A stretch of 64,000 bases of DNA from Sulfuricurvum sp. (GCA_030693335.1 JAUYAU010000004.1:62001-126000), one strand, 5' to 3'; counted from the first letter of the stretch, positions 8,966 through 16,983 are shown. Numbers and translations: made by a program. Notes: generated by a model from the letters alone, not told the origin.

Positions 8966-10798
8966 TTGACATATTTATATGTTCAGCGAAGTAATTATTA
9001 CTATAAACGCAAAATCCCCCATACACTTCACAATTTAGTTTGCTCATTGCATACAGACAGTTTAACAACAGCCAAAAAGCTTTTAGCTATAATCAACGCC
9101 AAATCATTACACTTATTTACAGGCATTAAAAAAGGCGAATGTATGGATATACCAAGAGTTAAGGCGTTAGTTAATAAATATATACAAGAAGCCATTCAAG
9201 AATATAGTGAATTGGAATCATTAAGGCATAAATACTTTGCATTAAAAGAAGATGGGAAAACATACGCAGGGCATTCACAAACTGCTATTGAAAAAGCCCA
9301 AGAACGTATTAACGACATTCTCGATATGGAAGACGATGAACAATTAACGGCAGAAGCTCAGAAGATATTTATACGAAGCAATATAACGCAAGACGAGTTA
9401 GACAGTCTTAGTAATAATGAAAAGAGGGTTCTATATTATGAGCTTTTAAAGGGTGAATATAATGTCTTATCGTATGACCTTAAACGAAATAAAGCAAGAC
9501 TCGAAGAAGCTTTAAATGCTCCAATAGACCAAAGTTTTCAAGCTTTTGCTGATAATGGTGTTTCCGATAGACTGATTAATTCGATAGCAGATAGTTTTGG
9601 AAAAGATGGTGCTAATCTTCTTTTAAATGCTATCGCAAGTCCTCAGCAAGAAAATAATGACAGATACCATTCTAAGACAATTATGGAAATCCTAGAAGAG
9701 TTTATAGAACATAAAACTATAACTCAAAATATTACTGAGCCATTTAGATACAGAACAGACGTAGAGATTTTTATTAAAATTATTGGGAAAGAATATTGGA
9801 TTGACGTAACTCACGAAGATTTTACTAAATATATACAAGCATTGGCGTTTTTACCAATACAAACAAAATATAAAAAATTATTCGAAGAGAAAGACATAAT
9901 AGAGATTCTTAGATTATCAAAAGAAGATAAGTTATCTAATGAACCAACAATAGATCGCATTCAGGGTTCTACTTTAATCAAAAAAATTATTAACATCAAC
10001 GCTTTGCTTGACTTTGCGGTCGATAATGAATATTTAGACAGAAATCGACTTAAACCAAAAACTAAAAATATGAAGGGAAAAGCTTCTGATATAAGGAAAG
10101 AGTTCCGACCCGAACAGCTTAGAAACTTATTTAAAAGCAAATGGTACACCTCAGATTTTGACAAGAATGTAAAGAAATATCCTTCTCGTATATGGATACC
10201 TTTGATTTTAATCTACAATGGGTTCAGGATTAATGAGATAGCTCAAATATACAACAATCAAATTGTGATTAAAGATGATGTATATATGTTTAGAATAGCA
10301 ATAGACAACCAAGACCAGCAGTTAAAAAATGAAGCAAGCAAGCGAACCATACCTATTCATCCAAAACTAATAGAACTTGGATTTCTTGATTTTTGGGAAA
10401 GTCAAAAAAGTAAAGGCTACGCAAGGCTATTTCAGGAGCTTTATCACACGAATACAAAAGGATACGGACAAGCATTCTCAAAAGTATTCAATGATAAAAA
10501 GTTCAAAGAAGGCTGGCTGGAAGAAGAGACAATGAAAAAACTCAATGAAAAAGTCATTAAGTTGGACTTGCACAGTTTCCGCCACGGGTTTTCGGGACAG
10601 CTAAAAGGGATTATCGAAGAAGATACTAGAGAATATTTTTTAGGACATTCAGCTGGTGATGCTGATTATGGAAATATTAAACCATTACCAGCCTATGAAA
10701 ATATTTCAAAGTGCATATACAATTTGGATTTAACGGAGTTGTCAAAAAAACTGTATACGGCATATAATTTAGATAAAAACAGTAAAATCAACATATAA
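8966..10798 (+). CDS. Site-specific tyrosine recombinase (element integrase)
   Basis: About 610 residues. The N-terminus TYLYVQRSNYYYKRKIP resembles the arm-binding start of long phage-type integrases. The catalytic domain shows LIYNGFRINEI (first Arg), a Lys in the strand region after it, HSFRHGFSGQ (H-x-x-R), a late His in LGHSAGDADYG and the nucleophile Tyr near that point. I choose TTG 8966 because AAAGGA lies 6 bases upstream; the frame is open further upstream to a TTG at 8924 without an RBS. Lying 108 bases from tRNA-Leu, it is the likely enzyme for the flanking 21-bp sites. Confidence 0.88.
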   Translation: MTYLYVQRSNYYYKRKIPHTLHNLVCSLHTDSLTTAKKLLAIINAKSLHLFTGIKKGECMDIPRVKALVNKYIQEAIQEYSELESLRHKYFALKEDGKTYAGHSQTAIEKAQERINDILDMEDDEQLTAEAQKIFIRSNITQDELDSLSNNEKRVLYYELLKGEYNVLSYDLKRNKARLEEALNAPIDQSFQAFADNGVSDRLINSIADSFGKDGANLLLNAIASPQQENNDRYHSKTIMEILEEFIEHKTITQNITEPFRYRTDVEIFIKIIGKEYWIDVTHEDFTKYIQALAFLPIQTKYKKLFEEKDIIEILRLSKEDKLSNEPTIDRIQGSTLIKKIININALLDFAVDNEYLDRNRLKPKTKNMKGKASDIRKEFRPEQLRNLFKSKWYTSDFDKNVKKYPSRIWIPLILIYNGFRINEIAQIYNNQIVIKDDVYMFRIAIDNQDQQLKNEASKRTIPIHPKLIELGFLDFWESQKSKGYARLFQELYHTNTKGYGQAFSKVFNDKKFKEGWLEEETMKKLNEKVIKLDLHSFRHGFSGQLKGIIEEDTREYFLGHSAGDADYGNIKPLPAYENISKCIYNLDLTELSKKLYTAYNLDKNSKINI

Positions 10799-10816
10799 AA
10801 TAAAGGAATCTTGGCT

Positions 10817-11224
10817 ATGAAAAAAAATAATATTATTTTGGCAAGCATGCTTGCTATAAGCGTTAGTACTTATGGAAATGATGTGGAGAATGGATTACGT
10901 GCGTATGGCGATAAAAACTTTGTGAAATCGGCTGAATATTTCACAAAAGCCTGCAATAATGGCTATGTTGGAGGGTGTGAGGGACTTGGAGATATGTACA
11001 AGGATGGCTTAGGGGTTGAACAAAATAATTTTAAAGCTGCGGAACTCTATATTAAAGCATGTAAAGGTGGGATGGGAGGTGGATGTAATAATCTCGGAAG
11101 AATGTATGAGCTTGGTGAGGGAGTTAGACAAAATAAAGCTAAAGCTAAAGAATATTATGGGAAAGCTTGCGACTTAAAACAAGATGTTGGATGTAGCAAT
11201 TATGCTATTTTGAATAAAAATTAA
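10817..11224 (+). CDS. Sel1-repeat, cysteine-patterned secreted protein (Hcp-like)
   Basis: About 135 residues with a signal peptide (MKKNNIILASMLAISVSTYG). It contains Sel1-type alpha/alpha repeats (G-L-G-D-M-Y...G-L-G-V...). Each repeat carries a C-x7-C pair inside K-A-C-(7)-G/C, seen three times, the hallmark of Helicobacter cysteine-rich (Hcp) proteins in which the pairs form disulfides. ATG 10817 is preferred (AAAGGA nine bases upstream, good signal peptide) over TTG 10811. It follows the integrase by about 20 bases and looks like cargo; its function is unknown. Confidence 0.75.
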   Translation: MKKNNIILASMLAISVSTYGNDVENGLRAYGDKNFVKSAEYFTKACNNGYVGGCEGLGDMYKDGLGVEQNNFKAAELYIKACKGGMGGGCNNLGRMYELGEGVRQNKAKAKEYYGKACDLKQDVGCSNYAILNKN

Positions 11225-11243
11225 GACCAATATTTCAATAACC

Positions 11244-12116
11244 TTATCTATACAAATATATCTGTGATATCGAACTTCTATGATGGTTCATTTTCTCAGA
11301 AACTGTCCTCAACGCTTGGTGGTGCCCAGCTCCATCATCAAGTAATTTTTCATAGAGATTCTTCGCAAAATCATATCTAAAATCGTGGCTCGATATTCCT
11401 GCGATAGCCTCCAAATCTCTATGATACGTGGATAAACTAGGCATATCTTGTGCGTGCTTGATTTTTTCCACCAAATCACCATCAATGCTTTTTTCTTGGT
11501 AAATATGTCCACCCTTTCCTGAAACTCCGCTAACTTGATAATCTCCATTAGATAAGGGATGAATATATTTTTCAGGGTTGGAGATAATACTATACGCTTC
11601 ACTGACACGAAAGCCTAAATCGTGCTGGAGCTGGGCGAGCAATCCGCTTTCATATCTTTTTTCATACAATTCATCGATTACGCTTTCTGCCCTATCCCCT
11701 AATCCCCTTGATTCATTTTGGGTTGGTGTATTTTCTGTGCTATCTCGTATTTCGTGCCAATACGCTGTTAAATAATTTTTGGGGATGCTGTGCGTTATAT
11801 TAACCTCTTCCAAAGCATTTAAAAGACTATTCCATCCGCTAATATAGTTCTCCATCGTATTAAGCGACAAACCTGCTAAACGCTCTTCTAAAAAGCTATT
11901 GATATTGTCCGCTGTCAAAAGTTGGTTCAACTTTCCTTCCATTTGATTGTTCTCGGCATATTTCACAAAGTCATTAATATACATATCCCTTTTTGTTGCT
12001 TGTGCGTTGGAATGGGTTTTATGGTTGGAGGTTGATTTTTTTGTTCCTCGTGCTTCAAGGCGTATTTGAAGGTCTTTAATTTGCTTGGGAAATGTAGAAC
12101 CTTTTAGATTACTCAC
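11244..12116 (-). CDS. Second tyrosine recombinase (Xer/integrase-like)
   Basis: 290 residues, minus strand. The C-terminal half carries a tyrosine-recombinase set: LGFRVSEA (Arg I), a K-G-G turn with the catalytic Lys, SHDFRYDFA (H-x-x-R), MNHHRSSIS (His in box II) and the C-terminal Tyr in IYLYR. The N-terminal half (about 40-130) looks like a SAM-like core-binding domain. It may resolve multimers or excise the element; the first integrase is the better candidate for integration. Its start overlaps the upstream 121-residue gene by 4 bases (ATGA), so the two are coupled. Confidence 0.8.
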   Translation of the reverse strand: MSNLKGSTFPKQIKDLQIRLEARGTKKSTSNHKTHSNAQATKRDMYINDFVKYAENNQMEGKLNQLLTADNINSFLEERLAGLSLNTMENYISGWNSLLNALEEVNITHSIPKNYLTAYWHEIRDSTENTPTQNESRGLGDRAESVIDELYEKRYESGLLAQLQHDLGFRVSEAYSIISNPEKYIHPLSNGDYQVSGVSGKGGHIYQEKSIDGDLVEKIKHAQDMPSLSTYHRDLEAIAGISSHDFRYDFAKNLYEKLLDDGAGHHQALRTVSEKMNHHRSSISQIYLYR

Positions 12117-12478
12117 TGCTCATCCTCTTTCAAAAATCTGTAGATTGAACTCGCAGAGAGATTTATTTTATATTTTAGTTTTAGCTCGTTTGAAATCCTT
12201 TGGGCACCTAATCCCACTTTGGAAAGTTCTTTTATTTGTATTTGATACTTTCTGATCAAAGGATTTTTAATATGTAGCTCTTTTGCTTTTTGCTCTATTT
12301 TTTTATCTTGAATATTTTTGATAATAAAAAGAGATTGGATGATTTGATTTTTTGTGATGTTGTCCGCACCACATTTTTTAAGGTGTCCCACAATCCTTTT
12401 AGCAAGTTCATCCACTTCGTCTGCTGTAAATCCTAATACTTTTCCTGCTCGGTCTATGTAATTGATGGTTAATTTCAT
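12113..12478 (-). CDS. Small putative DNA-binding protein of the element
   Basis: 121 residues, rich in Lys and Ile, no membrane segment. The last 40 residues (GLGAQRISNELKLKYKI then SASSIYRFLKE) look like a helix-turn-helix of the resolvase/recombinase C-terminal type. RBS TAGGAG precedes the ATG by 8 bases. Overlap with the recombinase start suggests a partner such as a directionality factor or regulator; this is inference. Confidence 0.6.
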   Translation of the reverse strand: MKLTINYIDRAGKVLGFTADEVDELAKRIVGHLKKCGADNITKNQIIQSLFIIKNIQDKKIEQKAKELHIKNPLIRKYQIQIKELSKVGLGAQRISNELKLKYKINLSASSIYRFLKEDEQ

Positions 12479-12633
12479 TCTATGTTCTCCTATGGTTGAT
12501 ATGTGGAAGTCATAAAATAACTTGAATGGGTTTGTCTTTTAGGCTGTTGTTCAGAAGTGTGATTTCATTTATTGAGGAAATCACGAAAGCTCATTATGTG
12601 TTAATACGTGAAAAAGACGGTAAGTAATAATAA

Positions 12634-12747
12634 TTAGCTGAAGAAGGGCATTAAATACCCAAGCAAGGATGAAATTATTTGGGCAACTACTGTTTGCCAG
12701 ACTATATCGATTAAGCCCATCTTGGGGCCACCTATAACTATACGCAT
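12634..12747 (-). CDS. 37-residue hydrophobic peptide, unrecognised
   Basis: A short ORF with a strong RBS (AAGGAG, five bases before the ATG). The start is MRIVIGGPKMGLIDIVWQ and the rest is almost wholly hydrophobic (V-V-A-Q-I-I-S-S-L-L-G-Y-L-M-P-F-F-S), so one membrane helix is likely. It lies 21 bases downstream of the 47-residue ORF stop, on the same strand and ahead of the HTH gene. A toxin-like or holin-like peptide is possible but unproven. Support is the RBS, spacing and hydrophobic design only. Confidence 0.5.
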   Translation of the reverse strand: MRIVIGGPKMGLIDIVWQTVVAQIISSLLGYLMPFFS

Positions 12748-12768
12748 TTTAACTCCTTATAAAAATAT

Positions 12769-12912
12769 TTATAATTTGTTATAGGTGTCTAAAATACTTT
12801 TGTTGCGATTATGGTAAAAACTTTTCAAAGAAATTGAAAAACTTTTTCCTGCTTCATTTTTGAATGCGTCTTGAAACGCTTCAAATACCTTTCTATGGGT
12901 ATTTATAAGCAT
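12769..12912 (-). CDS. 47-residue basic peptide, unrecognised
   Basis: Short ORF MLINTHRKVFEAFQDAFKNE... ending N-K-L, preceded by GGAG seven bases before the ATG. It is amphipathic and basic with no membrane segment. It is first in a likely minus-strand operon: this ORF, the hydrophobic peptide, the HTH protein, the recombinase. No family recognised. Codon use is compatible with its neighbours; no homology support is available. Confidence 0.45.
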   Translation of the reverse strand: MLINTHRKVFEAFQDAFKNEAGKSFSISLKSFYHNRNKSILDTYNKL

Positions 12913-13018
12913 TTAGAGGCTCCGCCGTCACTATTTCATTTCTGACGAAACGCAATAGAGACGGGCAGAGCATTTATTAAATTACCATCATTTTAGTGCT
13001 GTGTGTTCTAATCAATAC

Positions 13019-13050
13019 GATGTATATAATTCATCAACTTGCTATACATC
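13019..13050. promoter_or_regulatory. Palindrome GATGTATA / TATACATC between divergent genes
   Basis: A perfect 8-bp inverted repeat with a 16-bp spacer, lying between the minus-strand small-ORF operon and RepL. TATAT-type -10 sequences overlap it on both strands. It could be an operator or part of a replication origin. Confidence 0.4.
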
Positions 13051-13092
13051 TTTAATCACAGCAATTAGTTTATTTTTAATCAAATCCCAAAA

Positions 13093-13127
13093 TATAGGGA
13101 TTTTTCTTATATGTAGCCATCCCTATA
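13093..13127. promoter_or_regulatory. Palindrome TATAGGGAT / ATCCCTATA overlapping a -10 box
   Basis: A perfect 9-bp inverted repeat with a 17-bp spacer. The right arm overlaps the TATAAT at 13124-13129, the likely -10 of the RepL gene. Placement suggests autorepression or an initiator-binding site. Confidence 0.5.
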
Positions 13128-13251
13128 ATATAAGATTAAAAAAGATTTTAATAAATTATAAAAAATAATTATATTTTCTAATCAAATGCAGTGGATTATT
13201 TTTAAAATGTGTATTAAGATTTTAACATCAAACAAAAAGGAGCTAAAAATT

Positions 13252-13821
13252 ATGGCAACAGTAAATTATGAACAAACTGAAACAACCATTACGAAAGATT
13301 TAACAACACAAGAAGCGACACACTTAACGGAAACTGTCACTAAATCAATAAGAGTAGAATCCGAAGAGCCTTATATAAAAGTCTATACAAGAGATATCCA
13401 TAAGCTATACGATTTAGCACCAATGCACAGCAAGTTTTTATATGAGTTTTTTAGTATGGCAGATTGGAATACTCACGAGCTACAAATATCAGGTGGCAAG
13501 AAAGCAGAGTTAGCTCTAAAATACAATACAACAAAAGCGACAATCGATAACGTTATTTCAAAATTGACAAAAAAAGACATCATCATCAAAAAGGGGACTG
13601 GCTTATATATTTTAAATCCATATCTCTTTGGAAAAGGAACTTGGGGAAGTATCAGAACAGTGCGTTCAACTGTTGATTATGATACAGAAACTAAAAAGCT
13701 AATTATAGTACCTGAACCGCAAGACCCCATCGCAAAAGTCGAAAAACAATGGAAAGACATTGAAGATATTGATGCCGAAATTGAAGACATGGAAGCACGT
13801 GGTATGCTTAATGCGAGTTAA
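13252..13821 (+). CDS. RepL-family plasmid replication initiator-like protein
   Basis: 189 residues. The central part resembles the RepL winged-helix family of small plasmids: KVYTRDIHKLYDL near residues 40-55, a helix-turn-helix with T-K-A-T-I-D-N-V-I-S-K-L near 95, then the family signature YILNPYLFGKGTWGSI near 120. RepL proteins start plasmid replication. ATG 13252 is chosen with AAGGAG upstream; the frame extends to 13186 without an RBS. The acidic tail is poorly conserved. A replication gene in a chromosomal element bounded by att repeats implies an autonomous stage. Confidence 0.8.
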   Translation: MATVNYEQTETTITKDLTTQEATHLTETVTKSIRVESEEPYIKVYTRDIHKLYDLAPMHSKFLYEFFSMADWNTHELQISGGKKAELALKYNTTKATIDNVISKLTKKDIIIKKGTGLYILNPYLFGKGTWGSIRTVRSTVDYDTETKKLIIVPEPQDPIAKVEKQWKDIEDIDAEIEDMEARGMLNAS

Positions 13822-13938
13822 GCAAATATCCCTTATTCTTAGGTGTATAATACAATACAAAATCTTACACTGATAGTTGCACAAAAAAGCAAAATATCGA
13901 TACAAAGTGGTTGAATTGGTGCTGTGAAAGTGGTCGAA

Positions 13939-13959
13939 AAATCCCCCCGACCGCACCAA
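13939..13959 (+). repeat. Attachment site copy 2 (attR-like)
   Basis: Identical in 21 bases to 8838-8858. Here it is only a fragment of tRNA-Leu (3' end with CCA) without the rest of the gene, as expected for the distal end of an element inserted in the tRNA. The interval 13822-13938 holds no gene; it contains a TATAAT-like box in GTGTATAATAC near 13843. Confidence 0.9.
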
Positions 13960-13998
13960 TTTAACGCTTAAACTTCCTAAAACAGTCACTTTAATAGC

Positions 13999-15106
13999 GC
14001 CCATTCAACAATCAAGTGCAACAACGTTATTTTTATAGTGTAGCTTCGAGTCATCAATCCATTGTGCAATTTTAGCAAAGAACACTTCATGCGGAGTTTT
14101 ATAGCCAAGTATTTTTCGAGGTCTATGGTTTAGTTTCTCTTGTATGTCTACAATAAATTTATCACTTATCGTCTCAAACTTTGTCTTCTTCGGAATATAT
14201 TCCCGTATTAATCCATTGGTGTGTTCGTTAAGTCCTCGCTGCCACGATTTATAAGGTTCAGCAAAGTAAAAATCAACTCCGAGTTTTTGTTCAATATAGG
14301 CATGATTGGCAAACTCTTTACCGTTATCGCTGGTAATGGTTCGTATAACACCTTTGAGCGGTTCCATTAATTTGACTATTACTTGAGTCACTTCGAATGC
14401 TTCTTTGCTGGGAGCTTTATGCATCAAGGTAAACTTTGAATGTCGATCTACAAGGGTCACTATACTTTGCTCATGATCTTTTCCAATGATGGTATCGGCT
14501 TCGAAATCCCCTATACGGCTTTTCTCTTCGACAATAGTATCTCTTTGATGAATTGGTTTAGCCCTTGGTATTTTTCCTCGCAGTTCGTATATTCCTTTAC
14601 GAGTTTTATACTTTCGATGCTTATGGCGTAAATACTGTGCAAGCTCTTTGTGTCCTTCTCGCATACGTCGATAAATATAACGATAGATTGTCTCATGGCT
14701 AAGTGCTATCAACCCATCTAAGCTCATCCGCCCCGCAATCTGTTCTGGGCTCCATCCCTCTTTTAGCTTTGCATGAATATAACGCTGGTGTGCTCCGTTT
14801 AGTTTCTTGTTTTTCTGCTTCCGCTGATACCGTAGCCTTGCGCTCACTTGTGCATAATACGCTTGATACTCTCCTGTATCTAACTCATTGCGTCGTATCT
14901 CACGTCCTATTGTTGATCGATGTACTCCAAGTGCTTTTGCTATCGCACTCAAACTCACTCGCTCTCTTCTCAAAGCTTCTATTTGGTATCGTTGTACCAT
15001 GGTCAATTGGTTGTAGCTCATATATGTCCCTTTATCTCTGGTCGGATAAAATCGACTCTTTGCTACACCCTTTTGATCTCCTGTTGCACTTTAAACTTGA
15101 ATTGGC
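13999..15106 (-). mobile_element. IS30-family insertion sequence
   Basis: The transposase gene is flanked by imperfect inverted repeats. Left 13999-14023 reads GCCCATTCAAC...AAGTGCAACA; the right end (complement of 15082-15106) reads GCCAATTCAAG...AAGTGCAACA. About 19 of 25 positions match, with an identical inner block AAGTGCAACA. No clear target duplication is seen next to either end, so exact termini are uncertain by a few bases. It lies 40 bases beyond the distal att copy. Confidence 0.8.
14005..15021 (-). CDS. IS30-family transposase
   Basis: 338 residues, DDE integrase-fold transposase. An N-terminal HTH (L-S-A-I-A-K-A-L-G-V-H-R-S-T-I-G-R-E) is typical of IS30. The DDE triad is visible as GDFEADTIIG, TITSDNGKEF and the Glu in the RGLNEHTNGLIREY segment. 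Length and organisation are normal and the frame is intact, so it is potentially active. Confidence 0.95.
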   Translation of the reverse strand: MSYNQLTMVQRYQIEALRRERVSLSAIAKALGVHRSTIGREIRRNELDTGEYQAYYAQVSARLRYQRKQKNKKLNGAHQRYIHAKLKEGWSPEQIAGRMSLDGLIALSHETIYRYIYRRMREGHKELAQYLRHKHRKYKTRKGIYELRGKIPRAKPIHQRDTIVEEKSRIGDFEADTIIGKDHEQSIVTLVDRHSKFTLMHKAPSKEAFEVTQVIVKLMEPLKGVIRTITSDNGKEFANHAYIEQKLGVDFYFAEPYKSWQRGLNEHTNGLIREYIPKKTKFETISDKFIVDIQEKLNHRPRKILGYKTPHEVFFAKIAQWIDDSKLHYKNNVVALDC

Positions 15107-15187
15107 GTCAAATAAATTTCTTCTCAAAAACTTCAAGGGTACACATTTAGGTACACATATAATTTTGACACTCCCATTCAACAATTC

Positions 15188-15583
15188 CTATTTTAAAGAA
15201 CGTAATTCAATCTCACCACGATAAAAATTTTTGTCATTCGTTACAATCAAACTGCTATGGTTACGAAGAGCACAAATATATTGGAGCATATCTTCAAAAT
15301 CATCTTTATCACCCATGAGACCCATCGCTTCTTTGATGGTGTCAATATCAATAGCAATCACATCGATAAAGGTCAATAACTTTTCTAGTTCCGCAATAAT
15401 ATTCTTAGAAGATAGTTTTTTAGATGCTACATAATAAACCGTTGTAAAAATATCACAACTTGTACATAGTTCATTTCCCTCTACTATAGCCTCTTTCACA
15501 AACTCACGCGTTAGTGTGATATTCCCACGATCACTATCGATTAAATCGAGGATAATATTGGCATCTAAAAAATATTTAGCCAT
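15188..15583 (-). CDS. PIN-domain ribonuclease toxin (VapC-like)
   Basis: 131 residues, single PIN domain. The N-terminal FLDANIILDLID gives the first acidic residue. The cluster GDKDDFEDMLQY near residue 92 and VTNDKNF near 116 supply the remaining acidic residues of a metal-dependent RNase. It overlaps the antitoxin gene by 8 bases, the usual TA layout. RNA target unknown. The gene ends 80 bases from the IS30 end and is intact. Confidence 0.85.
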   Translation of the reverse strand: MAKYFLDANIILDLIDSDRGNITLTREFVKEAIVEGNELCTSCDIFTTVYYVASKKLSSKNIIAELEKLLTFIDVIAIDIDTIKEAMGLMGDKDDFEDMLQYICALRNHSSLIVTNDKNFYRGEIELRSLK

Positions 15584-15827
15584 TAGCCATCTCAGTTTTT
15601 AGATCATTAAAATCTTTCCCGCCCAATGAAAATGAACCAAGCCCAGACAAAGCGGCAAGTTTTTGTTCAATTTTACCTGCTTCGGCTTCTTTCATAAGGG
15701 TTCGATATCTTTCTATATCAATTACAACAGCGAAAGGCTTCTCGCGTTTAGTAATAATGATATCTTCTTCTTTAACATGATCTAGCAGATGGGATTGTTG
15801 TTTAAGTTGAGTTGCTGAAATATTCAT
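15576..15827 (-). CDS. Phd/YefM-type antitoxin
   Basis: 83 residues. The N-terminal MNISATQLKQQSHLLDHV and KREKPFAVVIDIERY give the Phd/YefM DNA-binding fold; the C-terminal part (L-G-S-F-S-L-G-G-K) would wrap the toxin. The ATG is preceded by AAGGAG. It lies upstream of and overlaps the PIN toxin, and is expected to autorepress the pair. Confidence 0.85.
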   Translation of the reverse strand: MNISATQLKQQSHLLDHVKEEDIIITKREKPFAVVIDIERYRTLMKEAEAGKIEQKLAALSGLGSFSLGGKDFNDLKTEMANG

Positions 15828-15846
15828 CTTAACTCCTTTTGTCTAT

Positions 15847-15966
15847 TTATACAATTATACCTTTTAAACCATTGTTTATCAAATTATGTTTTACAAAGGC
15901 TTTATCTTCCTGCTTGCCCCACTGTGCATTGTGACCAAAGTCTTTTTCTAAAAACCCTGCTCTCTT
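15847..15966 (-). pseudogene. Short open remnant between tonB and the antitoxin
   Basis: A 39-codon stretch without a start codon, reading KRAGFLEKDFGHNAQWG...ending LKGIIV and stop. It has gene-like composition but no RBS, and is preceded in frame by a stop. It may be the tail of a gene lost by deletion near the TA insertion. Not recognised; could be chance. Confidence 0.25.
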
Positions 15967-15978
15967 TTATGCTTCACT

Positions 15979-16983
15979 TCATTTATAGTTGATATTGAGC
16001 ATAATATCCATAAATTCTTTTTTAAGAATATCGGGTATGGGTTGAAATTTTACAATTTTTTTAACTAATACTGCTCCCGCTGCATCTAAAGTTTCAGAGC
16101 CGGATGATTCTATGATCTCCATCTTTATAACTGTGCCATCGTTACCAATTCTAAATTTAATTTTGACGGTTCCTTCTTCTGCTTCTTGGGGATAGACTTT
16201 ATATTTCTCGATTGCCTGTTGAATACCTTGCATATAAGCTTGTTGGGCACTAAAAATTTCTTCACCATACGATTTAACTGTATTAGGCTCTGAATTCAAA
16301 ATTTCTGCTGTAATAGGTGCGGTGTCAAGGGGTGTTGTTTCTCTGCTCATGTTTTTGATTATTGACAGAGTCATGGTTGGTACAGTTTCTGTTAGAATCA
16401 TGGAGGGCTTTTGCATAGGTATTCTTGGACTACTTTGCATTGAGTGTTTCATTATGTATTGCTGTTGAAGTTTCTTAGCAGGAGACTTTGTGGTATGAAG
16501 TGGCGAAAATGCTTCCGTCGGTTTATTATAGTAGTAAGAATTGAGTCCCATTGACCCATAAATTTCGGGGGAAGCTTCGGGTAGGCTATAGGCTGACTTT
16601 TGCATTGGAGCGTTTGGCATTGAAGCCTGTGTCGGTTCAATGGTGCTTGTGGGTTGTGCCGGTGCCGAGGATTTAACAGGGGGCATGATATCGGCCGGTA
16701 TTTCAGCGGGTAGATTGGATACCTCGGATTTTGGTTTTGCGGGTGCTTGCGTTATTTCATTATCCGTTGTTTTTTCTGGCTCGGGAGAGATTGGAGCCGA
16801 TTTTACACTCGGCTTGCTTTCTTTTTCTTCGGAAGCTATCTTCTGTGAAGTTGTGTCAGGCGGGCCAAAAGTAAGTTCAATCGCTTTACTTTTCTTCGAT
16901 AAATCTACTGCAAGAGGGAAGAAAAAAAAGATTGCGATCAAGACAAGATGCAATAATGCAGATAAAAAAAGACTTTTTTTCAT
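15979..16983 (-). CDS. tonB: TonB-family energy transducer
   Basis: 334 residues: an N-terminal signal anchor (about 5-25), a long Pro/Ser/Thr-rich periplasmic spacer (about 40-240) and a C-terminal TonB domain (about 250-334) with YPQEAEEGTVKIKFRIGNDG and ESSGSETLDAAG. It transmits proton-motive energy from ExbBD to outer-membrane receptors. Last gene of an exbB-exbD-tonB operon; it overlaps exbD by 4 bases. No receptor gene is adjacent, so the substrate is open. Confidence 0.9.
   Translation of the reverse strand: MKKSLFLSALLHLVLIAIFFFFPLAVDLSKKSKAIELTFGPPDTTSQKIASEEKESKPSVKSAPISPEPEKTTDNEITQAPAKPKSEVSNLPAEIPADIMPPVKSSAPAQPTSTIEPTQASMPNAPMQKSAYSLPEASPEIYGSMGLNSYYYNKPTEAFSPLHTTKSPAKKLQQQYIMKHSMQSSPRIPMQKPSMILTETVPTMTLSIIKNMSRETTPLDTAPITAEILNSEPNTVKSYGEEIFSAQQAYMQGIQQAIEKYKVYPQEAEEGTVKIKFRIGNDGTVIKMEIIESSGSETLDAAGAVLVKKIVKFQPIPDILKKEFMDIMLNINYK

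Larger units (their letters stand above)
8838..13959. mobile_element. Integrative element in tRNA-Leu(GAG), about 5.1 kb, with integrase and RepL
   Basis: Bounded by 21-bp direct repeats, one inside tRNA-Leu. Contents in order: tyrosine recombinase next to the tRNA, Sel1 protein, a minus-strand group (two short ORFs, a small HTH candidate, a second tyrosine recombinase) and a plus-strand RepL-like replication gene ending near the right repeat. The DNA is visibly more AT-rich than its surroundings. No relaxase, capsid or terminase gene is seen. This suggests an integrated small plasmid or satellite-like element rather than a prophage or a conjugative element. Confidence 0.85.

Noticed and set aside
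12883-12904. Hairpin AAATACC/GGTATTT as a regulatory structure
   Set aside because: It lies inside the 47-residue ORF; the stem is short and can be explained by codons.
13843-13850. TATAAT-like box near the right end of the element as a promoter for a gene
   Set aside because: No ORF follows before the att repeat and IS30; nothing supports a transcript.
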